From assembly GCA_964395915.1 (NCBI GenBank), contig CAYNDB010000091.1, positions 1 to 10,091 of the forward strand: a stretch of DNA of 10,091 nt, written 5' to 3'. Origin of the DNA: CAYNDB01 sp964395915 (GTDB lineage: Bacteria; Nitrospinota_A; UBA7883; JAJRTC01). This document shows positions 1 to 6,627 of the stretch, in pieces. Position numbers and translations under genes: made by a program. Each line of letters begins with the position of its first letter. Within the stretch, counting starts at the first letter, position 1. A model generated the notes under the pieces. The model was not told the origin of the DNA and searched no databases. It saw only the letters and a list, made by a program, of their open reading frames with translations.

Positions 1-957
1 AGGGAAGACCTCAACCACACCGGATCGCACAAGATAAATAACACCATCGGTCAGGCTTTGCTCACGCTTCGGATGAAAAAGAAACGCATAATTGCGGAAA
101 CCGGCGCAGGGCAACATGGTGTGGCCGCCGCCACGGCCGCCGCTCTTTTCGATCTCAAATGCGATGTATACATGGGCGCAAAGGATATGGAACGCCAGAA
201 GCTCAACGTCTTCCGTATGAACCTGCTGGGCGCTAACGTAATAAAAGTCGACTCTGGCTCCAAAACATTGAAAGACGCCACAAGCGAAGCTATACGGGAC
301 TGGATAGCTTCAGTCGGCGACACTCACTACATAATAGGTTCGGTTGTCGGCCCACATCCTTTTCCGAAAATAGTCCGTGAGTTTCAGGCTGTCATCGGGC
401 AAGAGGCGAAGTTCCAGATGCTGGTGAAAGAGGGCAGGGCGCCGGATATGCTGGTCGCCTGTGTTGGCGGCGGATCAAACGCTATCGGCCTTTTCCATCC
501 ATTTATAAATGATGCGCATGTCTCCATGGTTGGCGTGGAGGCGGCGGGTCTGGGGCTTTCCACCGGCAAACATGGCGCGCCTTTGGCCCGTGGCAAGGTG
601 GGTGTGCTGCACGGCTCCAAAAGCTATGTCATGCTCGATAAAGATGGACAGGTGCGGGAAACTCATTCCATATCGGCTGGGCTGGACTATCCGGGTGTCG
701 GTCCGGAACATTCCCATCTTAAAAAAGAGGGGCGTGTAAAGTATGTTTCTGTTACCGATAAAGAGGCGCTTGCCGCATTTGAAAAGTTTTCGAAACTTGA
801 AGGCATCATCCCGGCGTTTGAATCCGCCCATGCCATTGCATATGCGTTGAAACAGGCTCCTAAAATGAAAAAGAGCAAGGTGATGATAGTCAACCTTTCA
901 GGGCGGGGTGACAAGGATGTTGTCGAGGCGCAGCGTTTGCTTGGTGATGAGAAATGA
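1..957 (+). CDS. trpB: Tryptophan synthase beta chain, 5'-truncated by window edge
   Basis: TrpB is the PLP enzyme that condenses indole with L-serine to give tryptophan, working in the cytoplasm as an alpha2-beta2 complex with TrpA. The reading frame is open from base 1, so the gene runs in from outside; 318 residues are visible. The PLP-lysine motif HTGSHKIN is at residues 7-14, with the Schiff-base lysine at residue 11. Since this is Lys87 in E. coli TrpB, about 76 N-terminal residues are missing. AETGAGQHG, which carries the catalytic Glu (Glu109 in E. coli), follows. The glycine-rich phosphate loop GGGSNA, the GLDYPGVGPEH segment and the C-terminal SGRGDKD motif (serine near the PLP ring nitrogen) are all intact. 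The stop codon overlaps the trpA start as ATGA, indicating translational coupling. An internal ATG at 73 is not the real start because the conserved motif lies upstream of it. Identification is secure. Confidence 0.97.
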   Translation, partial: REDLNHTGSHKINNTIGQALLTLRMKKKRIIAETGAGQHGVAAATAAALFDLKCDVYMGAKDMERQKLNVFRMNLLGANVIKVDSGSKTLKDATSEAIRDWIASVGDTHYIIGSVVGPHPFPKIVREFQAVIGQEAKFQMLVKEGRAPDMLVACVGGGSNAIGLFHPFINDAHVSMVGVEAAGLGLSTGKHGAPLARGKVGVLHGSKSYVMLDKDGQVRETHSISAGLDYPGVGPEHSHLKKEGRVKYVSVTDKEALAAFEKFSKLEGIIPAFESAHAIAYALKQAPKMKKSKVMIVNLSGRGDKDVVEAQRLLGDEK

Positions 958-1757
958 GCAGGATCACAGAAACCTTTAAAGCGCTCAAAGCTGAAAAGCG
1001 TAAAGCTCTCGTTATTTTCCTTACCGTTGGCGACCCCGGCATTAATGTTTCGGAGAGCCTGGTCAAGGCCGCTTTCGACAGTGGCGCCGATATTGTCGAG
1101 CTTGGCGTGCCCTTTTCCGATCCTCTCGCCGACGGGCCGGTGATTCAGGAATCTTTCCTGCGCGCAATACGAAAAGGGGTGAATGTCGAAAAGGCGATGC
1201 GTTTGGTAAACAACTTGCGCTCGTCCGGAATCGATAAGCCGCTCGTGTTTATGCTGGCGTCGAACCTTGTGATAAATCACGGCGTGAGCCGGTTCATGAC
1301 GCAAAGCGCTCAAAACGGTGTCGATGGGGTGATATTGCCGGATGTGCCGCCGGAAGAGGCGGACGAATTTTTACCTTCCGCCCGAAAAGCCGGGCTGGAC
1401 ACTATATTTCTTGCGGCGCCGACTTCCACCGGCAAACGCCTTCGTCAAATAGCGTCTATCTCGTCAGGCTTTTTATATTACATAAATATAGCCGGCGTGA
1501 CCGGAAAGAAAAAAGCCGCGCCAAAAGATGTCGCCGCCGGAATAAAAAAAATCAAGAGAGTGACAAAGCTTTCCGTATGCGCGGGGTTCGGCGTTACAGA
1601 GCCGAAACAGGCAAGGGATGTCGCCCGCCATGCCGATGGTGTCGTGATAGGCTCACAGGCCATTCGTGTTATCAACAACGCGAAAAATCAGGGCGCCGCT
1701 GTAAAAGACCTTGCAAAGTTCGTCCGCTCCATCAGAAAAGGGATGGACGGAAAATAA
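954..1757 (+). CDS. trpA: Tryptophan synthase alpha chain
   Basis: TrpA cleaves indole-3-glycerol phosphate to indole and glyceraldehyde 3-phosphate; the indole passes through a tunnel to TrpB. The 267-residue length is normal for this TIM-barrel family. The catalytic motif VELGVPFSDPLADGP puts the two catalytic acids at Glu49 and Asp60, the same numbers as in the E. coli and Salmonella enzymes. The loop-6 segment AGVTG and the phosphate-binding GFGVTEP segment near the C-terminus are present. The ATG lies inside the trpB stop (ATGA), the standard coupled arrangement, which fixes the start. The chain looks complete and active. No intrinsic terminator follows: there is a run of T just after the stop, but no GC-rich stem before it. 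Confidence 0.97.
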   Translation: MSRITETFKALKAEKRKALVIFLTVGDPGINVSESLVKAAFDSGADIVELGVPFSDPLADGPVIQESFLRAIRKGVNVEKAMRLVNNLRSSGIDKPLVFMLASNLVINHGVSRFMTQSAQNGVDGVILPDVPPEEADEFLPSARKAGLDTIFLAAPTSTGKRLRQIASISSGFLYYINIAGVTGKKKAAPKDVAAGIKKIKRVTKLSVCAGFGVTEPKQARDVARHADGVVIGSQAIRVINNAKNQGAAVKDLAKFVRSIRKGMDGK

Positions 1758-1785
1758 ATTTTTTTGCTGTAACACCTTTCCGCTC

Positions 1786-2511
1786 ATGACCACTTATATT
1801 TTAATTGGGCTAACTGTTTTTTTTGCAGGATTAATTCAGGGGCTCACAGGCTTCGGAGCCGCTCTTGTTTCCATTCCACTGCTTACTTTGATGATAAGCG
1901 TCAAAACGGCTGTCCCGCTCGTGGCGCTAAACGGTATTGTTCTGCTTGTTATTATGTTCATAAGTTTAAGAGAGCATGTCGATTTCAGGTTAGTCGCGCC
2001 GCTTGTGGCAGGATCGCTTCCCGGTCTTCCTGTCGGCATTTATATTCTCAAATACCATGATGAGGCCGTTATCAAGCTGATACTGGCTGTTGTTCTCATC
2101 TCATATTCGCTCTATTCTCTTTTAGGTAAAGAGATTAGGGCTAACCTGGGCGCTAAATCTGGATATATTTCTGGTTTCATTTCCGGTGTTCTTGGCGGGG
2201 CTATAACCGCGAGTGGGCCACCGGTAATTATCTATGCCGCCATCAAAGGGTGGGATGGAGCAAAATTCAAGGCGACACTAACGGCGTTTTTTCTTGTTCT
2301 CGGAATATTTATCGTAACGGCGCATGCTATAGGAGGGGTAACGACAGCCGAGGCGCTGCGATATTTTATTTTTTGCGCTCCATGCATCGCTTTGGGTACG
2401 ATCATCGGGTCGCGCCTTTATCACAAGTTAAACCAGACGCTGTTCAAAAAAATTGTTTATATTCTGATTCTGATTATGGGGCTTATGATGATTCCGGTAT
2501 GGGGAGTGTAA
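1786..2511 (+). CDS. TauE/SafE family membrane permease (putative sulfite/organosulfonate exporter)
   Basis: This is a 241-residue, almost wholly hydrophobic inner-membrane protein with about seven or eight predicted membrane segments, the usual size for TauE/SafE. The family's internal duplication is visible. The first half has GLTGFGAAL at residues 19-27 followed by a proline (P31); the second half has GVLGGAITASGPPVIIY at 134-150. The central, more polar loop is at about residues 114-126. Members have been linked to export of sulfite, sulfoacetate or other small anions, but substrate cannot be read from sequence. I chose the ATG at 1786, which leads straight into the first membrane helix. 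A TTG at 1711 would add 25 polar residues and overlap trpA. No clear Shine-Dalgarno precedes the ATG, so expression may depend on readthrough from trpA 28 bases upstream. The link to tryptophan synthesis is positional only. Confidence 0.85.
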   Translation: MTTYILIGLTVFFAGLIQGLTGFGAALVSIPLLTLMISVKTAVPLVALNGIVLLVIMFISLREHVDFRLVAPLVAGSLPGLPVGIYILKYHDEAVIKLILAVVLISYSLYSLLGKEIRANLGAKSGYISGFISGVLGGAITASGPPVIIYAAIKGWDGAKFKATLTAFFLVLGIFIVTAHAIGGVTTAEALRYFIFCAPCIALGTIIGSRLYHKLNQTLFKKIVYILILIMGLMMIPVWGV

Positions 2512-2531
2512 ATAAAGCTTTTGCGCAATTC

Positions 2532-4743
2532 TCATTCGCCAATGGCCCGCCTGTAAGTCGTCCATTCGATAGACTCTCCATCGGTTTTCATGACTACCTC
2601 GCCATCAAGGTCGGTGCGGTATATTTTCATTCCGGCTTTTTTCAGTCGCGCTAAAACTTTTTTGGTTGGATGCCGGAACCGGTTTTTAAATCCTGCGCTG
2701 ATGACGGCGGTTTTCGCTTCCACGGTTTTTAGAAACGCCGAAGTGGATGATGTATTACTTCCATGATGGGCGATTTTTAACACGTCCGCCTTAATGTTTG
2801 CGCCGGAATCGATCAACCATCGCTCCGTTTTCTTCGAGATATCCGCTGTTAGCAGAACGCTGATTTTTTTATATGTAAGTTTTAATACAATCGACCTGTT
2901 GTTGCGCGTATCGCGGTAGGGCAGGGGAGCCTCATCAGGCGGGTTGAGAACTTCGATCACCGGTCCGTTGGCAAACGTAAGCTTGTCGCCACTTTTCACT
3001 GTTTGATACCTGCCGTTCTTTATCGCTTTTTGACGATATGCCCGATAAGCTTCAGACGTCTTCACAAGCGCTCCGTGGTCATACAAAAGCTCTGGCGGGA
3101 CGCGATCGGCCAATCCGGGCAGTCCACCTATATGATCGTTGTCGCTGTGAGTGGCTACCATAGCGGAAAGCTTTGTTCTTTGCGCCCGCCATAAAACCGG
3201 GGCGACGATCGTCCTGCCCAGATCGAATGTGGTAAACCTGTTTCCCCCGTCGATCACCATCGCGCCTCCTTCAGGCCAGGTTATGACTATCGAGTCGCCT
3301 TGTCCCACGTCGACAAAGCGTATTGTCAGGTTTTTATCCCTTGCGGAAATGAGAGGATTATATGCGAGCGAAACTAGCAGAGCGGGGATTGTGACAGCCA
3401 TGGCATAATTTCGCAATTTGCCAGGCTTTAGAAATGTGATGGCGCCAATCAATATGTAGTAGATGACAACCGCAGCCACAGGGATCGAGCCTGTATGGCT
3501 GTATGCGCCCGGAATTTTGAGCGTCCATTCCGTGGAGCGCCATATGAAGTTTATCATCGTTTCGGTTACGCCCAAGGCCCATTCCGAAATGCCGAATGAC
3601 GATACGATTCCGAATGGCACGATAAACGACGATGGAGGGACAAGCAGTGTGTTGAGNNNNNNNNNNNNNNNNNNNNNNNNNNNNNNNNNNNNNNNNNNNN
3701 NNNNNNNNNNNNNNNNNNNNNNNNNNNNNNNNNNNNNNNNNNNNNNNNNNNNNNNNAGCCAACAGATATACGCCAACCATAATGGCGGCGCGCGCGGAGG
3801 ATATTCGCGGGCCTGTGAGCGCCGCATAAAAAATTACGAGGACAAGAGCGCAAAGCGCGGCTATCTGTGTTGGGACAGCGGCGGAAGCCCATCGGTATCG
3901 CAACGGGTATATTAATAAGAAAGCGAGCGCTTTCACGATAAAATAGCCGGCCATGGCGACAAATCCTATATGCAGCCCGGATACCGCCAGAAGATGCGCG
4001 TTACCCGCTCGTGAGAACATGTCTCGCGCCTCCGGTGTCAGAAGTCCCTGATCGCCGATCAACATGGCGCGGCTTATAGCGGTGATTCCGCTGTTTTTAA
4101 ACGTAAGGTTTTTCCTTAGCCGGTTTTTGATTGTTTCGAGTTTCGCTTTTAAACCTTTTCCATGACTTATAATTGTGACAGTCGATTTTTTAACCGTGCG
4201 AAGAGCGCCTTCTATACGTCTGTCCCGCATATACCGTTCGTAGTCCCATCCTCCAATATTTTTGTAGCCATGCGGCTTTCTTAGTTTTGCGCTGGTGATT
4301 TTCAAAACGTCGCCCGGCAGAAGCTCTTTCGGATAGGCTTTGTTCAGCTTATACCACCGCACATATCCGTCGGCATTTGTTCCGTTAACAGAATGTATAT
4401 TCAGAAGGTAACGCGTGTTTACAAAGCGCACGGATTCGACAGACTCAACTTCCGCTATGACCGTGACTTTTTCATCCGTCATAAGAGCGCCTAGCGATGT
4501 GGGAGCGTTTGCGCGGTAGTCGTGAACCGATATGAGGATCAAACCTGTCGCCATGGCAATGACAGAAAGGATTCGTAACGAAGAGCTGGTTTTATATAGA
4601 ACAGCGACGGATACGGCTCCAGCGGAAACGAGAATGAACGGGTCGGCAATGGCGCTCCTGCCGAAAAGTATCCCGACAGCGAGGAAAGAGGAGAAAAGAA
4701 ACATGGGACGCCGTGTCAATGGAACAGACAGAGGTCCCTCCAC
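2532..4743 (-). CDS. comEC: ComEC/Rec2-type DNA internalisation protein, interrupted by assembly gap
   Basis: ComEC forms the inner-membrane channel that carries single-stranded DNA into the cytoplasm during natural transformation. Two fragments are visible. The N-terminal 329 residues hold two or three early membrane helices, a soluble DUF4131-like segment and the start of the Competence domain (HLLAVSGLHIGF, then RAAIM just before the gap). The C-terminal 374 residues resume in membrane helices and end in a metallo-beta-lactamase-like domain with VDVGQGD, HSDNDHIGG (about 3149-3126), LLTADIS, IAHHGS and a late RHP histidine; this domain is proposed to be a nuclease. Each fragment ends on a codon boundary at the gap, but 100 Ns is not a multiple of three, so the frame fails across it. 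From the family layout about 90-100 residues are missing. The start is the GTG at 4743, with AGGA six bases upstream; an ATG at 4704 lacks a ribosome site. Confidence 0.93.
3657..3756. other. Assembly gap (100 Ns) inside comEC
   Basis: A run of exactly 100 N characters, the customary placeholder for a scaffold join of unknown length. Both flanks encode conserved ComEC sequence and each flank ends at a codon boundary, so the true missing length should be a multiple of three. The family layout suggests about 270-300 bases are absent. The gap should not be read as a frameshift or pseudogene. Confidence 0.95.
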
Positions 4744-4850
4744 TTTTTATCCTGAGATGATCGTAGAAAACTGAAATCCGCCCATAGGCGCGATGGTATC
4801 ACAGGGGGATTGCAAAGTAAGATTTTTCGGCTATATGGTAATCTAATTTT

Positions 4851-5390
4851 TTATGACAACGTCTTGAACATATCTTCCGGTGTCTCGCATACTTTCCACA
4901 GCGCCGTTAAACCTTCGCGCATTACACCGTCGTTTACACAGCGATCGAACTGCGCCAGCAGGTTGTCAAAAAAGCCGTCGCTATTTAAAAGTATGATCGG
5001 GCGGATATGAATACCCAGATATTTCCATGTGATTATTTCAAGGGTTTCCTCCAGCGTGCCCAGCCCTCCGGGAAGTGATACGAATGCGTCGGAACGCTCG
5101 AACATGTTCATTTTCCTGTCGTGCATATCTTTTGTTACGACAAGCTCGCTGAGCCCTTCATGCGCCACTTCTTTAATCATCAGGTTTTGAGGGATGACTC
5201 CAACGACCTCGCCACCTTCCGCCATCGCGGCGTCCGCCACTTCCCCCATCATCCCGATGGCGGCGCCGCCGTATACAATTTTTACACTTCTTTGCGCAAA
5301 TCCCTTTCCAACTTTACGGGCCAATATTCGCTTAGGCTCCGGTGTGTCGCGATTGGACGCGCAATAGACGCAAACAGATTTGATATTCAC
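4851..5390 (-). CDS. LOG-family (TIGR00730) nucleoside 5'-monophosphate phosphoribohydrolase
   Basis: This is a 179-residue Rossmann-fold protein of the LOG family. Characterised members hydrolyse cytokinin riboside monophosphates or ordinary nucleoside monophosphates such as AMP to base plus ribose 5-phosphate; bacterial members were long misannotated as lysine decarboxylases. Motifs seen are the N-terminal VCVYCASN strand, YGGAAIGMMG at residues 40-49, MHDRK with the active-site arginine at 92, and the signature PGGLGTLEE at 107-115 with the catalytic glutamate at 115. I chose the GTG at 5390, just before the conserved N-terminal strand. The open frame extends upstream to 5510, but only as antisense-free overlap with the metF coding region in another frame. 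The start lies seven bases after the metF stop, with GGAG thirteen bases upstream inside the last metF codons, so coupling to metF is likely. The physiological substrate is unknown. Confidence 0.9.
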   Translation of the reverse strand: MNIKSVCVYCASNRDTPEPKRILARKVGKGFAQRSVKIVYGGAAIGMMGEVADAAMAEGGEVVGVIPQNLMIKEVAHEGLSELVVTKDMHDRKMNMFERSDAFVSLPGGLGTLEETLEIITWKYLGIHIRPIILLNSDGFFDNLLAQFDRCVNDGVMREGLTALWKVCETPEDMFKTLS

Positions 5391-5397
5391 GCAGTGG

Positions 5398-6270
5398 TTA
5401 AAACTCCAGCCCTTCAAGGATTTTAAGGCACGCCTCCGCCTTGTTGAGAGTATAAAGGTGAATGCCGGGAGCGCCATTGTCCAGAAGGTTTTGCGCCTGC
5501 TTTCTGGCAAACTTCACACCGATATCTTCTACCGCTTTGCTCCCACCGCTTTCCTGCGCGGATTCCAGGTCGGCAAACAGGGCAGGGGGTATAGTGGCTC
5601 CGCAGAGGGAAGTTATTCGCTTTATAACCTTGATATTCAATATGGGCATTACACCTGGGATAATTGGTTTTTCTATGCCGATTTCCCTGGCTTGCTTAAT
5701 AAAATCATAGTAAAGGTCGTTATCGAAAAATAGCTGGGTGATAACAAAATCGCCGCCGAGATCGAGCTTGTTTTTAAGATAACGCAAATCCTCTTCCATC
5801 GAAGGGGCCTTAATATGCTTTTCAGGATACCCGGCCACTCCGATACCGATCTCTGGATAGTTGGCGCGTATGAATTCCACAAGATCAGACGCATATTTGA
5901 ATTTGTCGCTTGCTGGAATATAGCTTTCATCATTCGCCGGAGGGTCGCCGCCAAGCGCCAGCACATTGTTTATCCCTGCGTCGGTAAGGCTTCGCAAGAA
6001 CTGATGCAGTGTGTTGTCTGAAGCTCCAACGCAGGTAAGATGGGCCATCGGCTCTTGGCCAAAATCTTGCTTAAGGCTTGTGACAAGTTTGAGTGTGTTT
6101 TCCTGAGTTCCACCTCCCGCTCCATATGTCACGGAAACAAAAAGCGGGTTTACAGCTTTAAGCTTTTCTACCTCTTCAAAAAAAGCAGGCCATAGCCCGG
6201 TTTCTTTTGGCGGGAAGAATTCCAGGGACACAAACCTCCCGCCTTTTTTCAGCAATTCTGATATTCTCAA
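5398..6270 (-). CDS. metF: 5,10-methylenetetrahydrofolate reductase
   Basis: MetF reduces 5,10-methylene-THF to 5-methyl-THF using FAD and usually NADH, supplying the methyl group for methionine synthesis. The 290-residue TIM-barrel protein matches the bacterial catalytic-domain length. SLEFFPPK holds the catalytic Glu at residue 17 (Glu28 in E. coli). Other motifs are SVTYGAGGG (46-54), HLTCVGAS (77-84), LALGGDPP with Asp109 (Asp120 in E. coli), QLFFDND, PGVMPI and the C-terminal GIHLYTLNKA. In the LALRGDPP motif the arginine is replaced by glycine at residue 107 (codon GGC at 5952-5950); the E. coli equivalent, Arg118, lies at the FAD site. The start is a TTG with a GGAG box six bases upstream, which decides it. 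The gene leads a probable metF-LOG-comEC transcription unit, divergent from rho. Confidence 0.96.
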   Translation of the reverse strand: MRISELLKKGGRFVSLEFFPPKETGLWPAFFEEVEKLKAVNPLFVSVTYGAGGGTQENTLKLVTSLKQDFGQEPMAHLTCVGASDNTLHQFLRSLTDAGINNVLALGGDPPANDESYIPASDKFKYASDLVEFIRANYPEIGIGVAGYPEKHIKAPSMEEDLRYLKNKLDLGGDFVITQLFFDNDLYYDFIKQAREIGIEKPIIPGVMPILNIKVIKRITSLCGATIPPALFADLESAQESGGSKAVEDIGVKFARKQAQNLLDNGAPGIHLYTLNKAEACLKILEGLEF

Positions 6271-6303
6271 AAATAACTCCGTTTATTTAACTTTAAGCTA
6301 TCT

Positions 6304-6332
6304 ATTTTGATCGAACTTTAGCTCGATGTTAA
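6304..6332 (-). promoter_or_regulatory. Candidate metF promoter with inverted repeat in the spacer
   Basis: On the minus strand TTAACA (6332-6327, five of six to the -35 consensus) is followed after 17 bases by CAAAAT (6309-6304, four of six to the -10 consensus), giving a predicted start about 25 bases before the metF TTG. The spacer is filled by an inverted repeat, ATCGA-N8-TCGAT (6310-6327), placed like an operator. A weaker alternative is TTGCGA (6411-6406), 17 bases, TATCAC (6388-6383). Neither is proven. Confidence 0.4.
6310..6327. repeat. Inverted repeat ATCGA-N8-TCGAT upstream of metF
   Basis: Perfect five-base arms separated by eight bases. The loop contains part of AACTTTAGCT (6314-6323), which recurs 25 bases away, nearer metF, as AACTTTAAGCT (6289-6299). 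It does not match the AGACGTCT MetJ box. It may be a repressor or activator site, but short arms in AT-rich DNA can also arise by chance. Confidence 0.35.
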
Positions 6333-6502
6333 GGAAAATAATTATTTAGTTTGTTTTCTTTTTTTAAAAAAATACCAAACGTGTGATACAATTAGCGCAG
6401 TTTCATCGCAATACAGCTTTTTGTCTATCACTCTTAAAAAGAGTATTTCCAAATATAGACCGATATTAAGATAAGCTTGATGTTGCATGACACTATAATC
6501 GA

Positions 6503-6531
6503 TTGACATCGTCGATGTGTCGTTGTTTAAT
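6503..6531 (+). promoter_or_regulatory. Strong sigma70-like promoter for rho
   Basis: A perfect -35 hexamer TTGACA (6503-6508), an ideal 17-base spacer and TTTAAT (6526-6531, five of six to the -10 consensus). The predicted start near 6538 gives a rho leader of about 90 bases. A 13-base palindrome overlaps the last half of the -35 box and the spacer. A TATAAT at 6494-6499 just upstream has no good -35 partner. Confidence 0.7.
6506..6518. repeat. Palindrome ACATCG-T-CGATGT overlapping the rho promoter
   Basis: Perfect six-base arms around a single central T, covering the ACA of the -35 hexamer and the first ten bases of the spacer. A protein bound here would compete with RNA polymerase, so it is placed like a repressor operator. 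No known family is assigned. Confidence 0.45.
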
Positions 6532-6539
6532 TTTCGCAT

Positions 6540-6567
6540 ATCCCTTTTGGGGTGAAAATCTTTTTCA
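6540..6567 (+). promoter_or_regulatory. Overlapping small hairpins in the rho leader
   Basis: Just after the predicted transcription start, ATCCC-tttt-GGGGT (6540-6553, one G-U pair) overlaps by one base a perfect TGAAAA-tct-TTTTCA (6553-6567). The U-run at 6561-6565 follows the first stem by seven bases, further than in a usual terminator. Rho genes are known to be autoregulated by attenuation in E. coli, so a leader element is plausible, but the stems are weak. Confidence 0.3.
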
Positions 6568-6613
6568 AAGCCTTGCATTAAAACTGACTCTTGATAACTT
6601 TCATTATTCGTAC

Positions 6614-6618
6614 AGGTG
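6614..6618 (+). promoter_or_regulatory. Ribosome binding site for rho
   Basis: AGGTG lies nine bases before the ATG at 6628. An in-frame TAG (6625-6627) sits directly before that ATG, so this site marks the only possible upstream initiation point and fixes the unusually short Rho N-terminus. Confidence 0.65.
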
Positions 6619-6627
6619 TTTCTATAG

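Larger units (their letters stand above)
6271..6627. other. Divergent metF-rho intergenic regulatory region
   Basis: These 357 AT-rich bases carry no gene I can support. Besides the promoter candidates listed separately, they hold a T7A7 tract (6359-6372) and a perfect inverted repeat ACTCTT-aaa-AAGAGT (6430-6444). The half toward rho forms its leader. A minus-strand open frame across 6342-6674 has an atypical composition, overlaps the rho start and has no recognisable domain, so I treat it as chance. I see no SAM riboswitch or T-box upstream of metF. Confidence 0.7.

Noticed and set aside
1711..1785. TTG-initiated N-terminal extension of the TauE/SafE permease
   Set aside because: It would add 25 polar residues inside trpA ahead of the first membrane helix; the ATG at 1786 fits the family.
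4744..4850. Separate promoter or terminator between the LOG gene and comEC
   Set aside because: A TTGCAA on the minus strand has no properly spaced -10 box, and the four-base CGCC/GGCG stem has no clean U-tract after it.
5391..5510. Extended N-terminus of the LOG-family protein
   Set aside because: The extra 40 residues are the metF 3' end read in another frame and precede the conserved N-terminal strand.
6494..6499. Perfect TATAAT upstream of rho
   Set aside because: No acceptable -35 box at 16-18 bases; the TTGACA/TTTAAT pair just downstream is a better promoter.
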